Source of the DNA: a bacterium UBP8_UBA6595
GTDB lineage: Bacteria; Margulisbacteria; Marinamargulisbacteria; UBA6595
Assembly: GCA_002433595.1 (NCBI GenBank)
Contig: DJIL01000006.1
Location: forward strand, 1 to 37,196
DNA length: 37,196 bases
Reading direction: 5' to 3'
Shown: positions 7,364 through 14,557 of the stretch, piece after piece
How the letters are laid out: each line of letters begins with the position of its first letter
How positions within the stretch are numbered: position 1 is the first letter of the stretch
Translations under genes and position numbers: made by a program
Notes under the pieces: model-generated
The model's database searches: none
What the model saw: the letters and a program-made list of their open reading frames with translations, nothing else
What the model was told of the DNA's origin: nothing

Positions 7364-8712
7364 TTCAGTTTTACGACACAATGCAACAAAAAAAAGTACC
7401 GTTTAAGCCGTTGCACCCGCCCAAAGTGTCTATGTATGTGTGCGGTGTCACGGTTTATGATACTTGTCATATTGGTCATGCACGCGCCTATATTGTATTT
7501 GATATGATTAAACGCCACTTAAACGAATCCGGGTATACGGTTACTCATATTCAAAATTTTACAGATATTGACGATAAGATTATTCGAAAAGCCAATCAAG
7601 AAAGCGTTTGCATTACGACCATTACAAAGCGGTACATTCGTGCTTTTTTTGATGATATGCAAGCATTAAATATTCAGCCAGCGAATCATTACCCTAAAGC
7701 TACTGAGCATATGGATGCAATTATTGCCCTGATAGAGCGGCTGTTGGCTATTGGGTCAGCGTTTATTCATACCAATGGAGACGTGCTATTTTCAACGGCA
7801 GCCTTTGATGGGTATGGCAAGCTTTCAAAGAAAGTTTTGGGTGAGTTGGAGGCCGGTCACCGCGATACTGCTCAATCTATTGAGGCTCCAAGTTTAGATT
7901 TTGTCTTATGGAAGCAGTCAAAGTCAGGGGAACCGGCATGGCCCAGCCCGTGGGGATCGGGTCGGCCCGGTTGGCATATTGAATGTTCGGCAATGGCTAT
8001 GCAGTATTTGGGGGATCAAATAGATATTCATGGGGGGGGTGAGGATTTGGTTTTTCCTCACCATGAGAACGAAATTGCACAATGCGAATCGTGCACAGGT
8101 AAGCCCTTTGTACAGTATTGGTTGCATAATGGATTTGTGACCTTGCATCGTCAGAAAATGTCAAAATCATTAAAAAATACAATAACCGTTCGAGACTTAC
8201 TCGATTCGGTTAATCCAGGCGCTATTCGACTGTATTTATTGCGGACGCATTACCGCACACCCTTTCAGTTTTCATGGGACGGTTTAGAGGAAACTAGACG
8301 GTCGTTGCAAAAGCTTAGTACATGCCTGGCTGAGCCAGAAACCCAGATCCCCACGGCCGCTCAAGTCGCCGATTTAGAGACGTTTGATCAACGATTCAAT
8401 CAAGCCTTAAATGATGACATGAATACGGCATTGGCCGTGGGTGTTTGCTTTGAGGTGTTGCGGTATATTCAAACGCAGGGGGTTGGTCGATCGCTAGTGC
8501 GGGATTGCTTAGTGTATTTGGGTATTCAGTATGACGTGGAGCGTTCCGAAGCACGCCCGTTACCAGCAAGTTGTGAAGCCTTGATTGCTGAGCGGGAACA
8601 GGCACGATCGAATAAGGATTTTTCCCGTTCTGATCAATTGCGCGACGAATTGCTAACGCATGGAATTGCAGTTAAAGACACACGAAACGGGCCAACGTGG
8701 GCGTGGGTTTAA
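7360..8712 (+). CDS. cysS: Cysteinyl-tRNA synthetase
   Basis: A 450-residue class I aminoacyl-tRNA synthetase charging tRNA-Cys. The HIGH motif is at residues 37-40 and KMSKS at 266-270. The zinc site that selects cysteine is recognisable as Cys28, Cys209, His234 and Glu238. The C-terminal helical anticodon-binding region, with AREQARSNKDFSRSDQLRDEL-like sequence, is complete. The start overlaps the panB stop by 4 nt and is preceded by a purine-rich GGGGTGA. It is the last gene of the panD operon, with about 86 nt to the next gene. Confidence 0.98.
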   Translation: MIQFYDTMQQKKVPFKPLHPPKVSMYVCGVTVYDTCHIGHARAYIVFDMIKRHLNESGYTVTHIQNFTDIDDKIIRKANQESVCITTITKRYIRAFFDDMQALNIQPANHYPKATEHMDAIIALIERLLAIGSAFIHTNGDVLFSTAAFDGYGKLSKKVLGELEAGHRDTAQSIEAPSLDFVLWKQSKSGEPAWPSPWGSGRPGWHIECSAMAMQYLGDQIDIHGGGEDLVFPHHENEIAQCESCTGKPFVQYWLHNGFVTLHRQKMSKSLKNTITVRDLLDSVNPGAIRLYLLRTHYRTPFQFSWDGLEETRRSLQKLSTCLAEPETQIPTAAQVADLETFDQRFNQALNDDMNTALAVGVCFEVLRYIQTQGVGRSLVRDCLVYLGIQYDVERSEARPLPASCEALIAEREQARSNKDFSRSDQLRDELLTHGIAVKDTRNGPTWAWV

Positions 8713-8785
8713 GGCTAGTATCCAGTAACAAACTTTGGTACACTGGGTACTGTTGTGTTCAGAATAAATATTAGACTAAATAGTT

Positions 8786-8791
8786 AAGGAG
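8786..8791 (+). promoter_or_regulatory. Shine-Dalgarno site of hpf
   Basis: AAGGAG ends 7 nt before the hpf ATG at 8799. Unlike most transcription-unit leaders in this window, hpf thus has a true 5' leader. I did not find a convincing promoter in the 86-nt gap after cysS; TACACT at 8739-8744 is a weak -10 candidate. Confidence 0.75.
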
Positions 8792-8798
8792 TAACTGT

Positions 8799-9329
8799 AT
8801 GTTGGATGCTATTAGTATACAAACGCGTCATGTGTCAATTACCGATGCTTTAAAAGAGTATGCCCGTGAAAAAGCAGAAAAAGTGACTAAGTACTATGAC
8901 AACATTCAACGAATTGTCCTGGAATTGTCAATTTTAGAAGGCAATAAGCATAGTCAAATTGTTAAGGCAACAATTATGGCTTCTCAAACGGTTATTCGGG
9001 CAAGTTTTGAGTCAGCGGATATGTATGCCAGCATTGATGGTGTTGAAGAAAAAATTGCGAAGCAGTTGAAAAAACATCACGATAAATTGCGTACAAACGC
9101 GCACAAAGAATTAAATCATCGGAGTAGTAGTACTCAGTCAAATTCCAATAACTACTCAAAACCACAGCCATTATGCTTGGATAAACCAACCTTTGTGGAC
9201 GATGCTATTACGCATTTGGAAACAGGGCCGTACCCATTTGTAGTGTTTCGCGATGCACAATCGCGTAAAATGAGCATTGTGTATGAGTCGTGTGATGGTG
9301 TATACACAGTCATTGAACCTGAAAATTAG
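8799..9329 (+). CDS. hpf: Ribosome hibernation promoting factor, long form
   Basis: A 176-residue long HPF. Residues 1 to about 100 form the RaiA/YfiA-like domain that occupies the tRNA and mRNA sites of an idle ribosome (IQTRHVSITDALKEYAREKAEKVTKYY, then EEKIAKQLKKHHDKLR). A polar Ser/Asn/Gln-rich linker at about 110-125 leads to the C-terminal domain (about 127-176, KPTFVDDAITHLETGPYPFVVFRDAQS), which in other bacteria dimerises to form 100S ribosomes. The layout and length are those of the Firmicutes and cyanobacterial long form rather than the short E. coli protein. It is followed 9 nt later by a small unknown gene that may be co-transcribed. Confidence 0.95.
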   Translation: MLDAISIQTRHVSITDALKEYAREKAEKVTKYYDNIQRIVLELSILEGNKHSQIVKATIMASQTVIRASFESADMYASIDGVEEKIAKQLKKHHDKLRTNAHKELNHRSSSTQSNSNNYSKPQPLCLDKPTFVDDAITHLETGPYPFVVFRDAQSRKMSIVYESCDGVYTVIEPEN

Positions 9330-9338
9330 GAGGGAATT

Positions 9339-9704
9339 ATGAGCGAACAGTATCAGTATGAATTAGTGGTTGATGGCGGATGTGTAACCAATGAGTCCGG
9401 GGTTTTTTTCAAGCCAGCTCCATTTGTTATTGCGTTTGACGGACAATCTATTGCGGTGACGTTTCGGCGCAATGACCATCACGAAGTTGTGTATGCGGTT
9501 CACCATGATAATCAGCTTGTGGCTGAGTTGGAGCATCCGGATTATGTGGCGAATGTGGCTCCGGACCAATTGGGCAGTTTGACTCCCGTATTTGCAGCAT
9601 TGGTTCAGTTGAGAATTACAGCCAATAAGTCCTACCAAGATTTTTTTGAGGCGCATTCGGTATCCTATACGGTTAAACAGCCGAAATTCTTAACAGCAGT
9701 TTAA
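9339..9704 (+). CDS. Hypothetical protein, 121 residues
   Basis: I do not recognise this protein. It is a soluble, acidic, probably beta-rich 121-residue chain without signal peptide or membrane segment; alternating hydrophobic strands are visible at about 27-50 (FVIAFDGQSIAVTFRR, EVVYAVHHDNQLVAEL). Its gene has a perfect AGGAGG at 9328-9333, which overlaps the hpf stop codon, with 5 nt to the ATG, so efficient translation coupled to hpf is likely. A role in ribosome hibernation or the stress response can only be guessed from the neighbour. Confidence 0.8.
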   Translation: MSEQYQYELVVDGGCVTNESGVFFKPAPFVIAFDGQSIAVTFRRNDHHEVVYAVHHDNQLVAELEHPDYVANVAPDQLGSLTPVFAALVQLRITANKSYQDFFEAHSVSYTVKQPKFLTAV

Positions 9705-9721
9705 GCGCATTCACAACACCG

Positions 9722-9730
9722 TGATATAAT
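9722..9730 (+). promoter_or_regulatory. Extended -10 promoter of tatC operon (near-leaderless)
   Basis: TGATATAAT is an extended -10 element (TGn plus consensus TATAAT at 9725-9730) located 9 nt before the tatC ATG at 9740. No Shine-Dalgarno site fits in between. No good -35 is visible, as is common with an extended -10. Confidence 0.65.
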
Positions 9731-9739
9731 GAATCCGGT

Positions 9740-10462
9740 ATGATACAGTCTAAATTGCCACTACTGGGACATCTGCGGGTGTTGCGCCGTGTACTTTTTC
9801 GGACCTTAGTCTGGATTGGGTTGGGAGCTGGGCTTGTCTTTGCATATTTTGATTCTAGTGTTGCTATATTTTTACAATTATTTCCGGATACAGCAGCCAA
9901 TAATACAGTGTTCATGCACCATATTTTTGAAGGGTTTAGCGTTCGGGTAAAGCTGGCCGTTCTTGGGGGTATTGTAATTGCATCACCCGTGTGGATATTG
10001 GACTGGTTAACATTTGTTATTCCGGGCTTGAAACGTCGAGAACGCATGGGGCTGTCGGCTGGTTTAATGGCTGCAATTGTTCTGGCTGTTTTGGGGGCGA
10101 GTATTGCGTATCGGATTATTTTGCCACTGAGCATCACAGTTTTAACGGGACTATCATTTGTCCCAGAGTCGGTGGGGGTTATGTTAAATTATCAACATAG
10201 TGTGCTATATGCTGTTAAATTTGTTGCGTATAGTGTGCTAGTTTTTCAGTTTCCCATTGTTTTGATGGCCTTAATGGGGTTGGGGGTTCTAAAACGACGG
10301 ACTGTGTGGCGGGCCAGTCGATTTAGTGTGATTGGTATTTTTCTGATATCGGCAGTCCTGACACCACCGGATATTGTTTCACAACTGGGATTGGCTGTGC
10401 CGTTAGTGGGGCTGTATGGCATAACCGTACTACTCGCATATACGCTTCGGATTGGCTCATGA
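9740..10462 (+). CDS. tatC: Sec-independent protein translocase TatC
   Basis: A 240-residue polytopic membrane protein with six hydrophobic spans, the receptor for twin-arginine signal peptides. The N-terminal cytoplasmic block GHLRVLRRVLFR aligns with the family motif HLxELRxRL, but the highly conserved Glu (Glu15 in E. coli TatC, part of the RR-binding patch) is replaced by Val. The second patch residue is kept: the loop after span 2 reads FVIPGLKRRERMG, corresponding to the E. coli Glu103 region. The conserved Pro-rich stretch LTPPDIVSQL before the last helices is present. A TatA/B-like gene follows with a 4-nt overlap. Confidence 0.95.
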   Translation: MIQSKLPLLGHLRVLRRVLFRTLVWIGLGAGLVFAYFDSSVAIFLQLFPDTAANNTVFMHHIFEGFSVRVKLAVLGGIVIASPVWILDWLTFVIPGLKRRERMGLSAGLMAAIVLAVLGASIAYRIILPLSITVLTGLSFVPESVGVMLNYQHSVLYAVKFVAYSVLVFQFPIVLMALMGLGVLKRRTVWRASRFSVIGIFLISAVLTPPDIVSQLGLAVPLVGLYGITVLLAYTLRIGS

Positions 10463-10650
10463 TTGGGATTGGGAGTGTTGAATGCATTGCGGTATTGGCG
10501 ATAGCTATTTTAATTGTAGACCCATCGGATTGGCCAGTAATTATTCGAACACTACGCCGAATGTGGCACGGGGCGATGCGCGTGTATCATGAAATTATGG
10601 GCCAGTGTCAGGCAATTGAATCACAACTTGATGAAACAGAGACTCCGTGA
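10459..10650 (+). CDS. TatA/TatB-like translocase subunit
   Basis: This 63-residue product has the TatA/B plan: a very short N-terminus with Gly-x-x-Glu (GSVE, Glu8), one hydrophobic helix (about 5-20), a hinge DPSDWPVIIRTLRRM corresponding to the family GPxxLPxxxRxxG region, then a charged amphipathic helix. The Glu in the membrane span and the valine/isoleucine-rich helix favour TatB over TatA, but the chain is too short to be certain. It overlaps tatC by 4 nt. The order tatC then tatB-like is the reverse of E. coli tatABC. Confidence 0.75.
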   Translation: MIGIGSVECIAVLAIAILIVDPSDWPVIIRTLRRMWHGAMRVYHEIMGQCQAIESQLDETETP

Positions 10651-10896
10651 ATGCGGTGGATAATAAGTCTATATTTGAGTGCGTTTTTATTGTTGTTTTT
10701 TAATGGAATCATTAATGTGAGTCTAATGGTCTGGCATGATTATACGTATCAACAAGCGCAGTCAATTAAATCGCTGGATAATGAAATTCGAGAGGTGCAA
10801 ATTCAATTGTGGCACCATAAGCGATCGGATAAATTAGAGATGCGCGCCGGTGAGTATGTGCCGTTGTATGAAAAACGCGCCATTGTGATTCCATGA
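10651..10896 (+). CDS. FtsL-like / septum initiator-type small membrane protein
   Basis: An 81-residue bitopic protein with one transmembrane helix at about 4-27 and then a polar, probably coiled-coil region (AQSIKSLDNEIREVQIQLWHHK). This topology and its place immediately before a division transpeptidase match FtsL, whose sequence is poorly conserved. Its ATG directly follows the stop of the tatB-like gene (TGAATG), and its end overlaps ftsI by ATGA. The identification rests on topology and position only. Confidence 0.6.
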   Translation: MRWIISLYLSAFLLLFFNGIINVSLMVWHDYTYQQAQSIKSLDNEIREVQIQLWHHKRSDKLEMRAGEYVPLYEKRAIVIP

Positions 10897-12566
10897 CGCG
10901 ACATCGATTCGGATGGGTTATTCTAGGCCTAATGATTCTTGTTATGGTTTTAGTTGGGCGATTGGTGTATTTACAATGGATTAAGTACCATGAGTTGACG
11001 CAGTTAGCGAATAATCAGATTCAAAAGATTCAAAAAATCCCAGCATTTCGTGGGAGTATTTATGATCGGCACAATGTTCCGTTGGCAGTGTCAAAACAAA
11101 TTTATTCGGCGTACGCAGTTCCAGTTAAAATTCAAAACCGCTTGGCATGGGCCAAGCGTGTTGCGGGGTGCCTGAAAGTTCCGGTTAATCAAATTCTAAC
11201 GACTGTAAACAATCATTCATCGTTTGTCTGGTTGCAGCGACATTTAAGCGAAACACAGCTGCAAGCATTGCATACACTCGGTGATCCAGCCATTGGGTTT
11301 TTACCCGAATACAAACGGGTGTACCCACACGGCTCTTTGGCCGCTCATATTGTAGGGTTTACAGGTATGGATAGCCAAGGGTTAAGTGGCGTTGAATATT
11401 ATTATGGGCAGGCGCTCGGTGGTCAGCCGGGGCAACAACTATTGGAAAGTGACCCGTTGGGGCGACCCATTCCTTCGGGTAAAAAAACAATGATAACCCC
11501 GGCATTGGATGGGAATGATGTCCAACTAACAATAGACTCGGCCATTCAGTATTTTACGGAAAAACATTTGAAAAATGGTATTAAACGCATGGCAGGTAGT
11601 CATGGACAAGCGGTTGTTATGCAACCCAATACAGGTGAAATATTGGCGATGGCGAGTTATCCAACATTTGATTTAAATCAGTGGCAAATAGAGGCTACTA
11701 TGACATATGGGAATCCAGTAGTGACCGATGTCTATGAGCCGGGATCCGTGTTTAAGTTAATCACAGTTGCCTCTGCGCTAGAGGAAGGTTCTGTAACGGT
11801 GGGGACTGTATTAGCGGTTCCCGAAACACTCACGATTGCCGCTGATGTTATTAAAGAAGCACATGAACGCGATGCCGGAGAGACTGATCAAAAAAGCATT
11901 GAAGATATTGTTAAAGATTCTTTAAACGTCGGGGTGAGTTTAGTGTCTCAAGAGTTAGGAAATGAAAAGTTCTTTCGGTATATTCAGCATTTTGGGTTTG
12001 GCAAGCCAACGCTTGTGGGGTTACCCGGGGAAACGGCTGGTTTGGTGCGACCCGTTACACAATGGCGCGCTGTTGACACGGCAACAATTGCCTTTGGCCA
12101 AGGAATTGGTGTATCAAGTATGCAATTGGCAACAGCGATTAGCGCCATTGTTAATGGCGGAATATTAGTTCGGCCGCGTATTATTCGAAGTGTTAAAACC
12201 GAAACAACGCATAAGTTAGCCCAGGGGATTCGTCGGCATCGAATTTTAACACAGGATACCGCCAATGAAATGCGCAACATGATGGAAAGTGTGGTGAAGT
12301 CTGGCACTGCGGCCCATTTAAAAATACCTGGCTATCGTATTGGTGGAAAAACGGGAACTGCGAATAAACCATCACCAGCGGGCGGTTATTATACCGATCG
12401 GTATGTTGCCTCATTTGTGGGGTTTGTTGAGGACCCCAATATTGTTATTTTAGTGATGGTTGATAGCCCTAAAAAAAGTATTTGGGGATCGACCGTGGCC
12501 GGCCCTATTTTTAGGGATATTGCGCGATCGGCTATTGATTACTATGGGGTGTCCCCGATACACTAA
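10893..12566 (+). CDS. ftsI: Division-type peptidoglycan transpeptidase (FtsI/PBP2B-like)
   Basis: A class B penicillin-binding protein of 557 residues that cross-links peptidoglycan, probably at the septum. One N-terminal membrane anchor (about 8-27) is followed by the dimerisation domain starting IPAFRGSIYDRHNVPLA and the transpeptidase domain. Its active-site motifs are intact: SVFK at 285-288, SLN at 343-345 and KTG at 486-488. No PASTA repeats follow. Position after an FtsL-like gene supports a division rather than elongation role. It is the fourth gene of the tatC operon and is 5 nt upstream of plsC. Confidence 0.95.
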   Translation: MTRHRFGWVILGLMILVMVLVGRLVYLQWIKYHELTQLANNQIQKIQKIPAFRGSIYDRHNVPLAVSKQIYSAYAVPVKIQNRLAWAKRVAGCLKVPVNQILTTVNNHSSFVWLQRHLSETQLQALHTLGDPAIGFLPEYKRVYPHGSLAAHIVGFTGMDSQGLSGVEYYYGQALGGQPGQQLLESDPLGRPIPSGKKTMITPALDGNDVQLTIDSAIQYFTEKHLKNGIKRMAGSHGQAVVMQPNTGEILAMASYPTFDLNQWQIEATMTYGNPVVTDVYEPGSVFKLITVASALEEGSVTVGTVLAVPETLTIAADVIKEAHERDAGETDQKSIEDIVKDSLNVGVSLVSQELGNEKFFRYIQHFGFGKPTLVGLPGETAGLVRPVTQWRAVDTATIAFGQGIGVSSMQLATAISAIVNGGILVRPRIIRSVKTETTHKLAQGIRRHRILTQDTANEMRNMMESVVKSGTAAHLKIPGYRIGGKTGTANKPSPAGGYYTDRYVASFVGFVEDPNIVILVMVDSPKKSIWGSTVAGPIFRDIARSAIDYYGVSPIH

Positions 12567-12571
12567 CAAGT

Positions 12572-13294
12572 ATGCGCATTTTACAATCGATATGGATATG
12601 GAGTGTTATGCTTTTGGGTATAACTTTGCATGCAGGAATGACCCGCATTACAACAATACTATGGCGGCCATCCAATCAGAGAGCCGCATGGTGTGCCAGT
12701 ACAGCCCGTTATTTTTTAGTGGCGATGTTTTGGTTGAGTCGAATTCGCGTTAGTATCCGGGGGCTGTCGCATGCAATTCAGGCTCAGCCCGTGTTGATTT
12801 TAGCCAATCATTGTAGTCACTCAGATATTATTGCATTAATGCGAATGATGCCGTTTCATATTGTTTTTGTAGCAAAGCAGGAGCTATTTCGGGTTCCAGT
12901 TTTGGCACACGAGTTGCATACGCACGGTCATATAGCCATTCATCGATCCAACCCCCGGCAATCGTTAACGGTATTAAATAGTATTGCGGACCAATTGAAA
13001 CTGGGCCGGTCCGTTATTGTATTTCCAGAAGGCACACGGTCTTCTGACGGTAGCTTACAGCCATTTCATCGCGCTGTTTTCTCGGTTGCATTTAAGCGTA
13101 AAATCCCAGTTTTACCAGTAACAATTAATGGTTCAGCATCAGTATTGCCAAAAGATAGCGTCATGATTCAACCCGGCGCACTTGATATTGTTGTTCATGA
13201 CTTGATTCAGCCTCAAGCCATGAATACAGTGGATGCATTAATGGCTCGCGTTCGATTTTGTATTGAAGAAGGGCTTCGACCAAAAGGGATATAG
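12572..13294 (+). CDS. plsC: 1-acyl-sn-glycerol-3-phosphate acyltransferase
   Basis: A 240-residue PlsC-type enzyme that acylates lysophosphatidic acid to phosphatidic acid at the inner membrane. The acyltransferase motif I, NHCSHSD, gives the catalytic His80/Asp85 pair, and motif III FPEGTR is at 151-156, followed by the PVLPVTING block. An N-terminal hydrophobic stretch (about 5-21) suggests membrane attachment. Its 3' end overlaps by 57 nt with the convergent pgsA-pssA fusion, so two phospholipid genes face each other tail to tail. Confidence 0.93.
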   Translation: MRILQSIWIWSVMLLGITLHAGMTRITTILWRPSNQRAAWCASTARYFLVAMFWLSRIRVSIRGLSHAIQAQPVLILANHCSHSDIIALMRMMPFHIVFVAKQELFRVPVLAHELHTHGHIAIHRSNPRQSLTVLNSIADQLKLGRSVIVFPEGTRSSDGSLQPFHRAVFSVAFKRKIPVLPVTINGSASVLPKDSVMIQPGALDIVVHDLIQPQAMNTVDALMARVRFCIEEGLRPKGI

Positions 13295-14557
13295 TGCATA
13301 TACGGTTATTAAGAACAACAACACGTCGTGCAAATACGGAATATCAATTATTATAATTGTTGATAGCAGAAAACAGATCAATAAACTCCAACCCACGATG
13401 CGCAATAACCAGTGGTGACGTGCAGCTCGAAAATGAATATATGAAAAATTCGAAATCATTAATAAACTTGATACTAAGCTAATACCAGCAAAGGCAAAGG
13501 GGCTACTAAGCACCGTTGACTGGGTGGCGACAATCACAAATCCCGCACCAACCGGAGACGGAAGCCCCGTGAAAACGGGACTATGTCCCAATTGTTTAAA
13601 CCGTTTAATTCTAAAATAGACGGACCATCCATAAAACGCCCCTAAAAGCAAGCCAATAATGGACGACATGTAACAGGCAATTAGAATACTGGGTGCAATA
13701 CCAAAGCTTAAGATATCAGCCCGACTATCTAACTGCTCACCCCAGCTGGACGATGTGTTTAGTTTTCTGGCCAATAGTCCGTCTAAGGCATCGCAAACAG
13801 TAGCCCCTAACAAGCTAACCATAGCCAATCGAAATTGACCCGTTAAAGACCAATAAATAGCCACTAAGCCAAATAGAATATTGAATAGTGTAAATGTATT
13901 AGGAATTAGGGCATACAAATGTTGTTTTGCCGCTTTCGAATTGTTATTTGTGTAGTTGAGTAGTTTTTCCCAAGTAAACAAACATGCATAATGCAAAAAT
14001 GAGCAAACAGTAATACTAACCATTATAAAAATTAATATCTCAATAATTAATAAGGGCCAGCTCATTACCCATTGCTGTAATTGGCTTAGTGGTTGCCAAT
14101 AAATAGAAAGTTCCGGATCCGGAACGGTGGCAACACGTCCAAACAAGATGCCACATATAGGCAATGTAATGGCTGTTTTTAATTTGCCCAAGCCTTTAGC
14201 TTCGACCAAATTTAATTGCTGGCGTGCGGCCACAATACGCAGGGCCATTACAGAAAATTCACGGGTTAAAATAATGAAGATTGGAAAACTTGTGATTACG
14301 CCCATTTGCAACAACGGTAATAACACTAAAACTAAAATTTTATCAGCCAGGGGGTCTAAAATTTTTCCAACATAGCTAACACACTTGTATTTTCGAGCGA
14401 ACCATCCGTCAATAAAATCGGTTACGCACACAATGGAGTACATGACAATGGTTAGTAGTTGAGTGGAATGGCTGGTGTAAGGGGTTAACATAAAAATAAA
14501 CGCTACGCCTAAAATACGAAAAATGCTAATAAAATTGGGGACTTGATTTATAATAAT
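13238..14557 (-). CDS. Fused PgsA-PssA: two CDP-alcohol phosphatidyltransferase domains
   Basis: One reading frame encodes two complete CDP-alcohol phosphatidyltransferases. With the start proposed here it has 439 residues. The N-terminal half resembles PgsA (CDP-diacylglycerol:glycerol-3-phosphate). It has PNFISIFRI, then the metal-binding motif D47-x2-D50-G-x2-A-R-x8-G-x3-D68-x3-D72, then TREFSVMALR and GKLKT. The C-terminal half resembles PssA (CDP-diacylglycerol:serine), beginning IPNTFTLFN. Its motif is D256-x2-D259-G-x2-A-R-x8-G-x3-D277-x3-D281, with the PssA-type continuation LDSRADILSFGIAP. Both active sites look intact. The first ATG (14491) would cut off the conserved N-terminal helix; the frame upstream contains no ATG, GTG or TTG before a stop. 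AGGAG at 14566-14570 is 8 nt before ATT at 14557; ATA at 14551 is the alternative. Confidence 0.88.
   Translation of the reverse strand: MIINQVPNFISIFRILGVAFIFMLTPYTSHSTQLLTIVMYSIVCVTDFIDGWFARKYKCVSYVGKILDPLADKILVLVLLPLLQMGVITSFPIFIILTREFSVMALRIVAARQQLNLVEAKGLGKLKTAITLPICGILFGRVATVPDPELSIYWQPLSQLQQWVMSWPLLIIEILIFIMVSITVCSFLHYACLFTWEKLLNYTNNNSKAAKQHLYALIPNTFTLFNILFGLVAIYWSLTGQFRLAMVSLLGATVCDALDGLLARKLNTSSSWGEQLDSRADILSFGIAPSILIACYMSSIIGLLLGAFYGWSVYFRIKRFKQLGHSPVFTGLPSPVGAGFVIVATQSTVLSSPFAFAGISLVSSLLMISNFSYIHFRAARHHWLLRIVGWSLLICFLLSTIIIIDIPYLHDVLLFLITVYALYPFWSKPFFNTKSNASH

Noticed and set aside
11984..12307. Minus-strand frame inside ftsI
   Set aside because: It lies opposite the transpeptidase domain and has no recognisable motif or start signal.
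13238..14491. Starting the pgsA-pssA fusion at the first ATG (14491)
   Set aside because: This removes the conserved first membrane helix (PNFISIFRI...), which is encoded in the same frame just upstream behind a Shine-Dalgarno site.
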